DNA of 34,074 nt from NCBI GenBank assembly GCA_003094555.1, contig NATW01000087.1, forward strand, positions 1 to 34,074. The letters run 5' to 3'. Every line of letters begins with the position of its first letter. Position 1 is the stretch's first letter. The notes under the pieces are model-generated. The model was not told where the DNA came from, did not search any database, and worked only from the letters and a program-made list of their open reading frames with translations. Source of the DNA: a gamma proteobacterium symbiont of Ctena orbiculata. Lineage in GTDB: Bacteria; Pseudomonadota; Gammaproteobacteria; Chromatiales; Chromatiaceae. Shown here piece after piece: positions 15,243 through 22,060 of this stretch. Made by a program: the position numbers and the translations under genes.

Positions 15243-16579
15243 CAAGGAAAGAACAAATTCACAATTAAGCCACTACCCTGTTCAGGATTGCTGAGGGTGA
15301 TGGATCCTTGATGGATCTCGCAGATCTCCTTGACGATGGACAGGCCTAATCCTGCGCCCGCTTCGGTCTCACCGGGCAGACGATTGAGGCGTTCGAACAC
15401 CCATTTTTTCTTATCATCCGGAATGCCCTGTCCCTGATCTTCCACAATCAGGAGCACACCGTCCCCTACCCGGTCAATTTTGATCGTGACACTACTCTTG
15501 TTGGGAGTGAATTTGATGGCGTTGCTGACAAGATTGTTGAGTAATATTCCAATCAACTCCCGATTACCTTGCATGGTGACCGATTCACTGCACTCCAGTG
15601 CCATTTCGATATCTTTACTCAATGCCTGCGGTGAAATGTCCGCCAGGGTCTCCTGCGCCAATGCCTCAAGATCCAGTTCGTTAAAACCATGACGAATCTT
15701 TTCCGGTTCGATGGAGGCCAGCACCAGTAATTGATTTATCACATGGTTGAGACGATTCAATCCTTTCTTGACCTGTGAGAAACCCGAGCTGCCCTTTTCC
15801 TCCTCAGATCCGTTTGTGCCCGACTGAAGCTGTACGAGCATACCCGCGATCGGTGTGCGTAACTCATGCGCCACATCCGCTGTAAAGCGGCTATTACGAT
15901 CGATGGATTGTTTCAATCTTGCCAATAGTCTATTCAGCTCATCCACCACTCCAGCAAACTCTTTGGGTACATGACTTGGCTGAATGGGATTGAGATGAGC
16001 ATAATCGCGTTCTCTGATCAGACGTGTCACCTCCCGCAACGGTTGCAAACCCTGATGCACGATAAGCCAGAGAATTCCCGACAAAGGTAGGGCGATCAAT
16101 AGCGGCCTGATGACATCCACAACGAAATCACGTGCCAATTGATGGCTTGTCAGATGGCTGCGGGCAACCTGTACCCGGAAATCATGATTTGTCAGGTTCA
16201 TGGTATAGACACGCCACATCTGACCATTTATATCGCTGTCTGTGTAACCATCAAGAATAGAACTGGACAACGGGAAATCAGGTGCTTCAGGGCCGCGTAT
16301 CATCAACCTGTCTTCATGGGACCAAACCTGAAACAGCAAAGGAAATGTATATTTGGATTCATTTAAGTCGGTTTGATACTCATCCAGGTCGAACTCTTCC
16401 GATTCGTGCTCGGTTGCAACCGCCAACAACTGGCCTACCAATGCCAATTCGGCATTGTAGACCTGGTTGATTTCACTGCTGGTTCGCCACCAGGTGAAAT
16501 AGAGGATCGTGCCCCATAACAGCAATGTCGAAATCAGTAACATCAGCAGCAGGCGCATGCTTAGGGAACGCACGATCAT
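15227..16579 (-). CDS. Sensor histidine kinase, QseC/PmrB-like class
   Basis: 450 residues; the ATG at 16579 has AAGGAG six bases upstream. Two membrane segments (about 10-30 and 160-180) enclose a periplasmic domain of about 130 residues rich in acidic residues (EHESEEFDLDEYQ). A HAMP region follows, then the HisKA box FTADVAHELRTPIAGM (phosphorylated histidine near residue 238), the N box LLNNLVSNAIKFTP, the D/F box VEDQGQGIPDD and the G box GAGLGLSIVKEI. All catalytic motifs are intact. It should sense an envelope signal and phosphorylate the regulator encoded upstream at 16885-17577. A gap of 305 bases separates the two genes, unusual for a pair. The signal is unknown; acidic sensor domains of PmrB type often meet metals, which is only suggestive. 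Confidence 0.92.
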   Translation of the reverse strand: MIVRSLSMRLLLMLLISTLLLWGTILYFTWWRTSSEINQVYNAELALVGQLLAVATEHESEEFDLDEYQTDLNESKYTFPLLFQVWSHEDRLMIRGPEAPDFPLSSSILDGYTDSDINGQMWRVYTMNLTNHDFRVQVARSHLTSHQLARDFVVDVIRPLLIALPLSGILWLIVHQGLQPLREVTRLIRERDYAHLNPIQPSHVPKEFAGVVDELNRLLARLKQSIDRNSRFTADVAHELRTPIAGMLVQLQSGTNGSEEEKGSSGFSQVKKGLNRLNHVINQLLVLASIEPEKIRHGFNELDLEALAQETLADISPQALSKDIEMALECSESVTMQGNRELIGILLNNLVSNAIKFTPNKSSVTIKIDRVGDGVLLIVEDQGQGIPDDKKKWVFERLNRLPGETEAGAGLGLSIVKEICEIHQGSITLSNPEQGSGLIVNLFFPCLRRS

Positions 16580-16884
16580 CTATAACTCCTTTGCACGGTG
16601 ATACTTCAGGACACTGAATCCATCTATTCCTACCCAGCCGGTTCGCTACCTGCTAATTCAAAAATGAGCCTGAAACCGCTTCCAATCACCATCTGCAACA
16701 TAACAATCAGCACATGGCAGGAACTGAAAACAAGGAAAAATCGAGTTTTCGATTCATCCATGCTCAACACAGTAAGATACATTGCTGAGATATCGAATCA
16801 GGAATGGCTATCAGACCAGAGACCTGATGTTAACCAAGTCGCTTATGGACAGGAACACGAAGCTTTCTGAAATTCTACGATAAA
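16580..16884. other. 305-bp gap between response regulator and histidine kinase genes
   Basis: No supported gene. A plus-strand frame at 16598-16870 (90 codons) has no family resemblance, no good ribosome site, and runs antisense to a region between co-directional genes. It could hold a leader, a separate kinase promoter or the remains of a deleted segment. No hairpin terminator was recognised. Confidence 0.5.
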
Positions 16885-17577
16885 CTAGCGTCTTGCTGAT
16901 CCACCCATGGGTTTTTCTATGACGTACCCCACTCCCCTCACGGTGCGTATCGGGTGTTCTCCCAATTTTTTTCGTAGATGATGGATATGGACCTCGATGG
17001 CATTGCTTTCAACATCGTCATCCAGACAGTAGACCTTTTCGCTCAGCTTCCTGCGCGACATGACCCGTCCCATGTTTTCCATCAGACTCTGGAGAATATC
17101 GAACTCCTTCACCGATAGTGACACTTCATCATTTTGAATGGTTACCGTATGGGCCGAAGGATCCAGCACCAAATCACCGTGACGCAGAATCTCTTCTTCC
17201 AGACCGCTGTGGCGACGGTGCAGCGCGCGAATACGTGCACACAACTCCTCGATATCGAATGGTTTGACCACATAGTCATCAGCACCGCCGTCCAGTGCCT
17301 GGACGCGGTCGACAACCTCTGAACGTGCCGTCAACACAAGCACGGGTATCTGATTTCCCTCCGCTCGCAGACGCGCCAAGACCTCCAAGCCGGAGAGCCA
17401 CGGAATGTTCAGATCCAACAGCAGAACATCATAGCGGACACTCTTCAAGGACTGCATGGCACTGAGACCGTCGCGCACCCAGTCAATGGCTAATCCACGC
17501 CGTTCGAGTACGGTCTGGATACCATCACCTAGCATTTCATCGTCTTCTACAAGCAGCAAATTTATTCCACTTGTCAT
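16885..17577 (-). CDS. OmpR/PhoB-family response regulator, PmrA/QseB-like class
   Basis: 230 residues from the ATG at 17577, preceded by GGGGGA (TTT-poor spacer of three to five bases); a longer frame from 17613 adds 12 residues without benefit. The receiver has the acidic pair VEDDEM, the phosphorylated Asp in LLLDLNIPWLSG (near residue 52), the Thr in LVLTAR and the Lys in YVVKPFD. The C-terminal winged helix shows SVKEFDILQSLMENMGRVMSR, NAIEVHIHHLRKKLG and the hairpin VRGVGYVIEKP. This subclass typically binds direct hexamer repeats of the CTTAAK type. Three such boxes occur in this window, upstream of both cytochromes and after the kinase. No such box was seen upstream of this gene. Confidence 0.92.
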   Translation of the reverse strand: MTSGINLLLVEDDEMLGDGIQTVLERRGLAIDWVRDGLSAMQSLKSVRYDVLLLDLNIPWLSGLEVLARLRAEGNQIPVLVLTARSEVVDRVQALDGGADDYVVKPFDIEELCARIRALHRRHSGLEEEILRHGDLVLDPSAHTVTIQNDEVSLSVKEFDILQSLMENMGRVMSRRKLSEKVYCLDDDVESNAIEVHIHHLRKKLGEHPIRTVRGVGYVIEKPMGGSARR

Positions 17578-17913
17578 AGATCCCCCACGCAACAATTTTG
17601 TATGCCTGGCCATTCAGGTGTAAGCGCTGCTACGCCCACCTCGCCTCAGTCGGTTATTCTCCTGTTTGCGCTGCTCCGTTTCTGCTGAGTCTCATTCACT
17701 ATAGATCAGACTCAATAGCTGATTGATCGGTCTAGCTGGACTCTATAATTGGGAATTATATACCAATTTCACCCAATACCAGAAGTTTATTGTTTCGATT
17801 TTAGACGCATTTAACGAATTCCATTCCTCAATGCCCGCGCCAGGACTTGACAGCTACCAAGCTGGGTAATGTTTGTTATTGATTTTAATACAAAAAGTTG
17901 GCAGATATAGCTT
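17578..17913. other. Intergenic region upstream of the response regulator
   Basis: 336 bases without a credible gene. It contains the inverted repeat AATTGG-N10-CCAATT (17747-17768) in an AT-rich context, and a small hairpin CAGCT-ACCA-AGCTG (17851-17864). The promoter of the regulator gene probably lies here on the minus strand, and the end of the 17914-18267 gene is at the other side, also reading minus. I could not fix a -10/-35 pair. Confidence 0.4.
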
Positions 17914-18267
17914 TTAGACAAGCAGAAAGAAGGCCACAGCGGCAGCGGTTACCAGACTGATAGTGGTGGGCAGGGTCACCAGCATGTCACCGGAACCCAG
18001 CATCAGGTAGGCGGTCTCCACCACCAATATGGCCATGGCGACGCCCAGCGCCCGTGGTGTTTCCAACCAACGGGTAACGCCGGCCAGTGAAATGAAGGCC
18101 AATCCCAGCAGGGCGGCCCCCATCATGCCCGCGAAGGCCTGATTGACCGGCTCAACACTGAAATAACCCGCAATCAGGTGGGGATCGACGATCAGGATCA
18201 CTCCCCACACACTCAACATCACGATAGCGAGAACAAGAGAAAGACGCTGCAGCACCCGGTTAGGCAT
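17914..18267 (-). CDS. Small integral membrane protein, four predicted membrane segments
   Basis: 117 residues from the ATG at 18267 with GGGGAT just upstream; a TTG at 18279 would add four residues. Hydrophobic segments lie at about 9-28 (LVLAIVMLSVWGVILIV), 45-64 (MMGAALLGLAFISLAG), 72-92 (ALGVAMAILVVETAYLML) and 97-117 (ISLVTAAAVAFFLLV). The short loop between segments 1 and 2 has DPHLIAGYFSVEP. I do not recognise the family with confidence; small DUF4345-like proteins have a similar layout. No functional link to the neighbours is visible. Confidence 0.7.
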   Translation of the reverse strand: MPNRVLQRLSLVLAIVMLSVWGVILIVDPHLIAGYFSVEPVNQAFAGMMGAALLGLAFISLAGVTRWLETPRALGVAMAILVVETAYLMLGSGDMLVTLPTTISLVTAAAVAFFLLV

Positions 18268-18382
18268 GGCTATCCCCAAAATATCTTTTATTTATCATGC
18301 GAATATAGAGAATTTCTCGACCAATTACAAAACACTTTAGTTTAATTTTGAATTTTCAATTCACAATCCCCCCCTATCAACA

Positions 18383-18433
18383 GTTCTCCTAATGTTCTAC
18401 AATCTATGTCACCATGAAGAACATTTGGAGAAC
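18383..18433 (+). promoter_or_regulatory. Two facing LexA-type operators upstream of the lexA-like gene
   Basis: Box A is GTTC-TCCTAAT-GTTC (18383-18397). Box B is GAAC-ATTTGGA-GAAC (18419-18433), the same GTTC-N7-GTTC motif in the opposite orientation. Together they form an imperfect 19-bp inverted repeat (16 of 19 bases). A TACAAT -10-like hexamer lies between them at 18398-18403. The GTTC-N7-GTTC form is the LexA box of Alphaproteobacteria, not the CTGT-N8-ACAG box of most Gammaproteobacteria. Confidence 0.75.
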
Positions 18434-18438
18434 TCAAT

Positions 18439-19035
18439 ATGCTAACCCCTACCCAGGACCGCACCCTGAGCTTCATCCGCCGCTACCTGAAGAGGCGGGG
18501 ATACGCCCCCTCGCTGATTGAGATTGCCGAAGGCATAGGTATCACTTCCAAAGGCACCGCCCATCGCCACGTACAGGCCCTGGCCGAGGCGGGCGCGATA
18601 CGCCTGATCACCGGGCGTAAGCGCGGCATCGAGCTGGTGGACGAGGAGGCGCTGTCGAAAACCAGCCTGCCCCTGCTGGGCCGCATCGCAGCGGGCCAGC
18701 CCATCGAGGCCATCGCCGGTCAGGACCGCCTCGAGCTGAACGACCTGTTCGGCCCCAACCGCTACGCCCTGCAGGTGAAGGGGGACTCCATGATCGACGC
18801 CGGCATCCTCGATGGCGACCTGGCGGTGATCGAACGCTGCGACACCGCCGACGACGGCGCCATCGTGGTGGCCCTGATCGACGACGAGGAGGCCACTCTG
18901 AAGCGCCTCAGACGTCTCAAGAGCGGCCGTATCAAGCTGATCGCCGAGAACCCCGGCATCCCCCCCATGATCTATGCGGCAAAGCGGGTGAGGATCCAGG
19001 GGGTGTTGGTGTGTCAGCTGAGACGCTACAAGTGA
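18439..19035 (+). CDS. lexA: LexA-family SOS repressor / autopeptidase
   Basis: 198 residues, the usual LexA length. The N-terminal winged helix-turn-helix (residues 1-65) begins MLTPTQDRTLSFIRRYLKRR and includes the recognition region TSKGTAHRHVQAL. A peptidase S24 domain follows. The self-cleavage site is Ala85-Gly86 in GRIAAGQP, the catalytic serine is Ser117 (KGDSMID) and the lysine Lys155 (EATLKRL), all at positions matching Escherichia coli LexA. It should therefore be cleaved on RecA activation. The recognition helix differs from that of gammaproteobacterial LexA, in keeping with the unusual GTTC-N7-GTTC operators just upstream, which imply autoregulation. It is followed by a Y-family polymerase and an SRAP-like gene, each separated by a repeat, forming a damage-inducible cassette. 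Confidence 0.92.
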   Translation: MLTPTQDRTLSFIRRYLKRRGYAPSLIEIAEGIGITSKGTAHRHVQALAEAGAIRLITGRKRGIELVDEEALSKTSLPLLGRIAAGQPIEAIAGQDRLELNDLFGPNRYALQVKGDSMIDAGILDGDLAVIERCDTADDGAIVVALIDDEEATLKRLRRLKSGRIKLIAENPGIPPMIYAAKRVRIQGVLVCQLRRYK

Positions 19036-19041
19036 ATGGGA

Positions 19042-19159
19042 AGTTTTGAGTTATGAGTTTTTAGTTTTGAGTTGCGGTGTTCGCTTCGCTCACGTTGGAT
19101 AAAAAACGTGTGCGTAGCACACTCATCAACTCAAAACTCATAACTAAAAACTCAAAACT
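19042..19159. repeat. ACTCAAA-type intergenic repeat, copy 4
   Basis: The clearest full copy. The left arm is 19042-19073 (starting AGTTTTGAGTTATGAG), the core pair is GTGTTCGCTTCGCTCACG (19077-19094) and CGTGTGCGTAGCACACTC (19107-19124), and the right arm is 19128-19159. It begins seven bases after the lexA stop and ends 11 bases before the polymerase ATG. The order of ACTCATA and ACTAAAA units in the right arm is swapped relative to a true inverse of the left arm. Confidence 0.85.
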
Positions 19160-19170
19160 CTTGAGCAATC

Positions 19171-20436
19171 ATGTATATCGACGACACCCTCCCCCACACC
19201 CACTGGTCCCGCGCCATGATCCTGGTGGACATGAACGCCTTCTTCTGCAGCGTGGAGCAGATCGACCACCCGGAGCTGCAGGGACGCCCCATCGGTATCA
19301 CCAATGGCGCCCAGGGGACCTGCATCATCACCTGTTCCTATGAGGCCCGCGCCTATGGCGTGCATACCGGCATGCGTCTGAAAGAGGCCCAGCGGATCTG
19401 TCCCGGGTTTGTCCAGGTGCCGGCCCATCCGGAACGCTATGCCCAGGTCTCCACCCGCATCATGGAGGCACTCTCCAGCATCACCCCGGACATGGAGATC
19501 TTCTCCGTGGACGAGGCCTTCCTCGACATCACCCATTGCCAACGCCTGCTCGGTACCCCGCAACGGATCGCCCGGCAGGTCAAGCAGACGGTGCTGGAGG
19601 CCTCCGGGGGGGTGCTCTGCTCGGTGGGGGTCAGCGGCGACAAGACCAGCGCCAAGTACGCCGCCAAACTCAACAAACCCGACGGCCTGACCATTATCCC
19701 CCCCGGTACCGCGCAGCAGACCCTCGCCAAGGTGCCGGTCACCGAGTTGTGCGGTATCGCCAAGGGCATCGGCCGCTACCTGGCGGAACGGGGCGTCTAT
19801 ACCTGTGGCGACATGTGCCGCCTGCCCATCGGCGAGATCGGACGCCGTTTCGGCAACCCGGGGCGGCGTATCTGGCTGATGACCCAGGGACTCGATCCCG
19901 ACCCGGTGCACAGTGAGGTCGATGCGCCGAAATCCATCGGCCATGGCAAGGTCATGCCCCCCGACACCCGCCGGCGGGAGGTGATCGAAACCTTCCTCCT
20001 GCATATGGCGGAAAAGGTGGCCACCCGGCTGCGCCTGCACCATTTCCGCGCCAGCCACTTCTACATCGGGGTGCGTATCGACGCGGGCTATCTGGCCCGC
20101 AAATACCGTTGCAACCCGCCCACCGACCACGGCCCGGAGATCGTCGCCATGTGTCAGGACTTCCTCGACCACCACTGGGCCGGCCAGGGCTGCCACCAGG
20201 TGCAGATCACCGCCCTGGATCCCAGGTACGCCGACTACCAGTTCGACTTCCTGCAGCCGAACCATCAGCGCCAGGACCGCCTCAACCAGGCCATGGACCA
20301 TATCAACCAGCGCTACGGTGAATTCGCCCTGGCCCCCGTGCGCCTGCTGAACCGCTCGAAAATGCCGAATGTCATCGCCCCGGCGTGGAAGCCGTTTGGG
20401 CATAGGGAAACGATACTGATGAGTTGTGAGTTATGA
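19171..20436 (+). CDS. Y-family DNA polymerase (DinB/UmuC-type), SOS translesion synthesis
   Basis: 421 residues. The palm catalytic carboxylates are present: LVDMNAFFCSVEQ (Asp near residue 20) and SVDEAFLDIT (Asp-Glu near 110). SVGVSGDKTSAKYAAKLNKP and the helix-hairpin-helix thumb (VTELCGIAKGIGRYLAERG) are typical, as is the little-finger domain around SIGHGKVMPP and VATRLRLH. A possible beta-clamp-binding motif QFDFL is near residue 371. It lies between lexA-like and SRAP-like genes and is likely under the same LexA control. The C-terminal residues SCEL and the stop codon are encoded by the left arm of repeat copy 5, so the original end may have been changed. Its closest subgroup (Pol IV or a plasmid-type UmuC) is not settled. 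Confidence 0.9.
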   Translation: MYIDDTLPHTHWSRAMILVDMNAFFCSVEQIDHPELQGRPIGITNGAQGTCIITCSYEARAYGVHTGMRLKEAQRICPGFVQVPAHPERYAQVSTRIMEALSSITPDMEIFSVDEAFLDITHCQRLLGTPQRIARQVKQTVLEASGGVLCSVGVSGDKTSAKYAAKLNKPDGLTIIPPGTAQQTLAKVPVTELCGIAKGIGRYLAERGVYTCGDMCRLPIGEIGRRFGNPGRRIWLMTQGLDPDPVHSEVDAPKSIGHGKVMPPDTRRREVIETFLLHMAEKVATRLRLHHFRASHFYIGVRIDAGYLARKYRCNPPTDHGPEIVAMCQDFLDHHWAGQGCHQVQITALDPRYADYQFDFLQPNHQRQDRLNQAMDHINQRYGEFALAPVRLLNRSKMPNVIAPAWKPFGHRETILMSCEL

Positions 20437-20586
20437 GTTATGAGTTTTTAGTTTTAAGCGGTGACGCTCGCTGCGCTCACAACGCTTTGGTCCCCTCACC
20501 CTACCCCTCTCCCCAAAGGAGAAGAAAAAAAACCGTGAGCCCAGCGAACACCAAAACTAAAAACTCAAAACTAAAAACTCAAAACT
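20422..20586. repeat. ACTCAAA-type intergenic repeat, copy 5, with a nested CCCTCACCCTA element
   Basis: Left arm 20422-20456 and right arm 20553-20586. The core contains GGTGACGCTCGCTGCGCTCA (20460-20479) and CCGTGAGCCCAGCGAACACC (20533-20552). Nested at 20491-20520 is a stretch starting TCCCCTCACCCTACCCCTCT, similar to a repeat common between genes in many proteobacteria. The left arm overlaps the last codons of the polymerase gene. Confidence 0.8.
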
Positions 20587-20603
20587 CCTTGGCACGCTAA
20601 GCC

Positions 20604-21020
20604 ATGTGCACCGCCGTCCACTACACCCTCAACGGCCAGGAGTTCCGTACCAAGTTCCCCACCCCTGGGGCCTGCCTACCGGTGAGAAACAGGCAGGGTG
20701 GCGCCGAACTGCTGCCCTGGGGGCGGCGCAAACATCAGCTTGGGAAACTGCCGCTGGGGGGCTGGGCCAGGCTCGACGCCATCTATAGCGGACGCTGGGA
20801 CCGCTGGCGGCCGATTCCGGTAAAGCTGCTGGTCAGCCAGTTCATGGAGGTGGACATGGAGGGCGCCAGCCACTGGTTCGATGTCACCCCGGGGAAATGG
20901 ATCCAGGGCCTGGTGGCCCGCTGGGAACAGGAGCGGCGCATCTACGTGGTCACCATCACCCCGGAGATGGAGGATGCCGCCTACGAACGCTGGCCGCGCA
21001 TACTCAGCTACCGGGGGTGA
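20604..21020 (+). CDS. Short SRAP-like (YedK/HMCES-type) protein in the SOS cassette
   Basis: 138 residues, shorter than typical SRAP proteins (about 200-230). It starts MCTAVHY, giving Cys2, the residue that HMCES/YedK links to abasic sites in single-stranded DNA. ARLDAIYSGRWDRW resembles the NARAETxxxxPxFR block, SQFMEVD the catalytic glutamate segment, and AAYERWPRIL the closing HDRMPxIL block. The usual asparagine and the histidine of HDRMP are replaced (tryptophan and tyrosine). It may bind abasic-site DNA without all of the classical chemistry, or be a distinct subfamily. Its position behind lexA and a Y-family polymerase supports a DNA-damage task. Its last 137 bases before the stop are duplicated at 22061-22197. 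Confidence 0.68.
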   Translation: MCTAVHYTLNGQEFRTKFPTPGACLPVRNRQGGAELLPWGRRKHQLGKLPLGGWARLDAIYSGRWDRWRPIPVKLLVSQFMEVDMEGASHWFDVTPGKWIQGLVARWEQERRIYVVTITPEMEDAAYERWPRILSYRG

Positions 21021-21356
21021 TCATAGGTGAAGACTTGCCGCTGATGGTTGCAAATAGATAGGCCAAGGGGCATGTTGCGAAAACGGTCAATCTGATTCAT
21101 ATCCTGCTGCGCGAGGCCCTGGAGGAGTAGCTCGAAGGGGTTACACCAGGCGCGGCGCCGGCGCGCCATTCTGTAACCCCCGCAGCGGGGTTACACCTGG
21201 CCGGGCCTCGAGGCCGGGATCTGTGACCCTCCGCTAGTCAGCACTAGGCACATTGCAACCGACCATTGATGATTTAAAAGCCGGCTATCAACCTTGCTCA
21301 ACGGGATTGAACGCAAATAGATATGGCAACAGAAGCTTTGCGAGACGCCTCCACGT
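21021..21356. other. Gene-poor stretch between SRAP-like gene and toxin-antitoxin pair
   Basis: No intact gene seen. From 21044 a frame reads MVANR, stop, then AKGHVAKTVNLIHILLREAL, a possible broken remnant of a small helical protein that I cannot identify. Two palindromic units occupy 21137-21230. The rest (21231-21356) shows nothing recognisable. Confidence 0.5.
21137..21230. repeat. Tandem pair of GC-rich palindromes (REP-like)
   Basis: Unit 1 (21137-21180) has ends GGGGTTACA and TGTAACCCC, a perfect 9-bp inverted repeat with an inner GGCGCG/CGCGCC. Unit 2 (21187-21230) has GGGGTTACA and TGTGACCCT (7 of 9) with the inner palindrome GGCCTCGAGGCC. Both units are exactly 44 bases and six bases apart. 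The outer ends are conserved while the inner stems differ. Confidence 0.65.
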
Positions 21357-21647
21357 TCATGCCGCCTCGGACTCCACGGTTATTTTCACGTGACATCCAA
21401 CTTTTGCGAGCATCTGTACCAGTCTATCGATGGAACATTTATCGATACGTCCCTTCATGACATCACTGATGCGTGGCTGAGTCGTATCCATCAGTTCGGC
21501 AGCTTCTCTTTGGTAGAGACCCTTTTCCTCGATATAGCGACGAACCTCAAGCATGAGTTGTGCCCGCAGTCTGAGGTTTTCGCTATCCTCCAATCCCAGT
21601 TCTTCGAATATGTTTGCCCCTGCCGGGGTAACGTGTTCAATGCTCAT
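21357..21647 (-). CDS. higA: XRE-family antitoxin, HigA-like
   Basis: 96 residues. The helix-turn-helix is visible in LYQREAAELMDTTQPRISDV followed by MKGRIDKCSIDRLVQMLAKVG, the form seen in HigA-type (HTH_37) antitoxins that follow Gp49-like toxins. The start ATG at 21647 overlaps the stop of the toxin gene (ATGA), so translation is coupled and the order is toxin first, as in higBA. It should neutralise the toxin and, with it, repress the operon through the palindrome at 21979-22000. Confidence 0.87.
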   Translation of the reverse strand: MSIEHVTPAGANIFEELGLEDSENLRLRAQLMLEVRRYIEEKGLYQREAAELMDTTQPRISDVMKGRIDKCSIDRLVQMLAKVGCHVKITVESEAA

Positions 21648-21970
21648 GACTTCCTCGCTCGCATCAACTCACGGAATCTATCCTTTGCCATTTGAATGTC
21701 AGCATTCGATGTCTTTTGAGTCTTTTTCTCAAAAGCATGCAAAACATAAACACCTTCTTCGAACTTGGCTATGTAAAGCACCCTGTATTCACCCTCGGTG
21801 TGCAAGCGAACTTCCCGGACACCCGAGCCAATGATTTTCATCGGCTTCCAATCATCAGGCTCGAAGCCTTGCTGAAGAAGATGCAGTTGATAACCGGCAG
21901 CCTGTTTTACGGCTTTCGGCCAATTGCCAACTACCTTGTAACTAGTACCAATCCATAGCAATTGCTTCAT
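21644..21970 (-). CDS. higB: RelE/HigB-type toxin, phage Gp49-like family
   Basis: 108 residues from the ATG at 21970 (MKQLLWIGTSYKV), which is where Gp49-like toxins normally begin; an ATG at 21988 adds six residues but lies inside the likely operator. Family features are KAVKQAAGYQLHLLQQG, the MKIIGSGVREVRL strand and YRVLYIAKFEEGVYVLHAFEKK, with the closing helix AKDRFRELM. Members are ribosome-dependent mRNA endonucleases. The stop overlaps the antitoxin start. The pair is encoded against the SOS cassette and is enclosed by the duplicated SRAP 3' sequence, so it probably arrived as a module. Confidence 0.86.
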   Translation of the reverse strand: MKQLLWIGTSYKVVGNWPKAVKQAAGYQLHLLQQGFEPDDWKPMKIIGSGVREVRLHTEGEYRVLYIAKFEEGVYVLHAFEKKTQKTSNADIQMAKDRFRELMRARKS

Positions 21971-21978
21971 CTTCTCAG

Positions 21979-22000
21979 AATATATCATTTTTGATATATT
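21979..22000 (-). promoter_or_regulatory. Palindromic operator of the toxin-antitoxin operon
   Basis: AATATATCA-TTTT-TGATATATT, a perfect 9-bp inverted repeat with a four-base spacer. It covers the alternative toxin start at 21988 and sits just upstream of the preferred start at 21970. Such palindromes are usual binding sites for HigA-type antitoxins. Confidence 0.6.
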
Positions 22001-22060
22001 TTCAAAGATAAAACAGCCGCTTTCAATGGATAACAGTGGCCAGGAAATGTGTCTGCCGCC

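Noticed and set aside
16598-16870. Plus-strand frame of 90 codons between regulator and kinase genes
   Set aside because: No ribosome site, no family resemblance, and opposite in direction to the flanking pair; treated as chance.
19144-20403. Minus-strand open frame of 419 codons
   Set aside because: It is a shadow of the Y-family polymerase gene in GC-rich sequence; the product is low-complexity and lacks domains.
21137-21230. Integron attC sites
   Set aside because: The ends resemble GTTA/TAAC pairs, but the core-site consensus, asymmetric extra-helical bases and adjoining cassette genes are missing.
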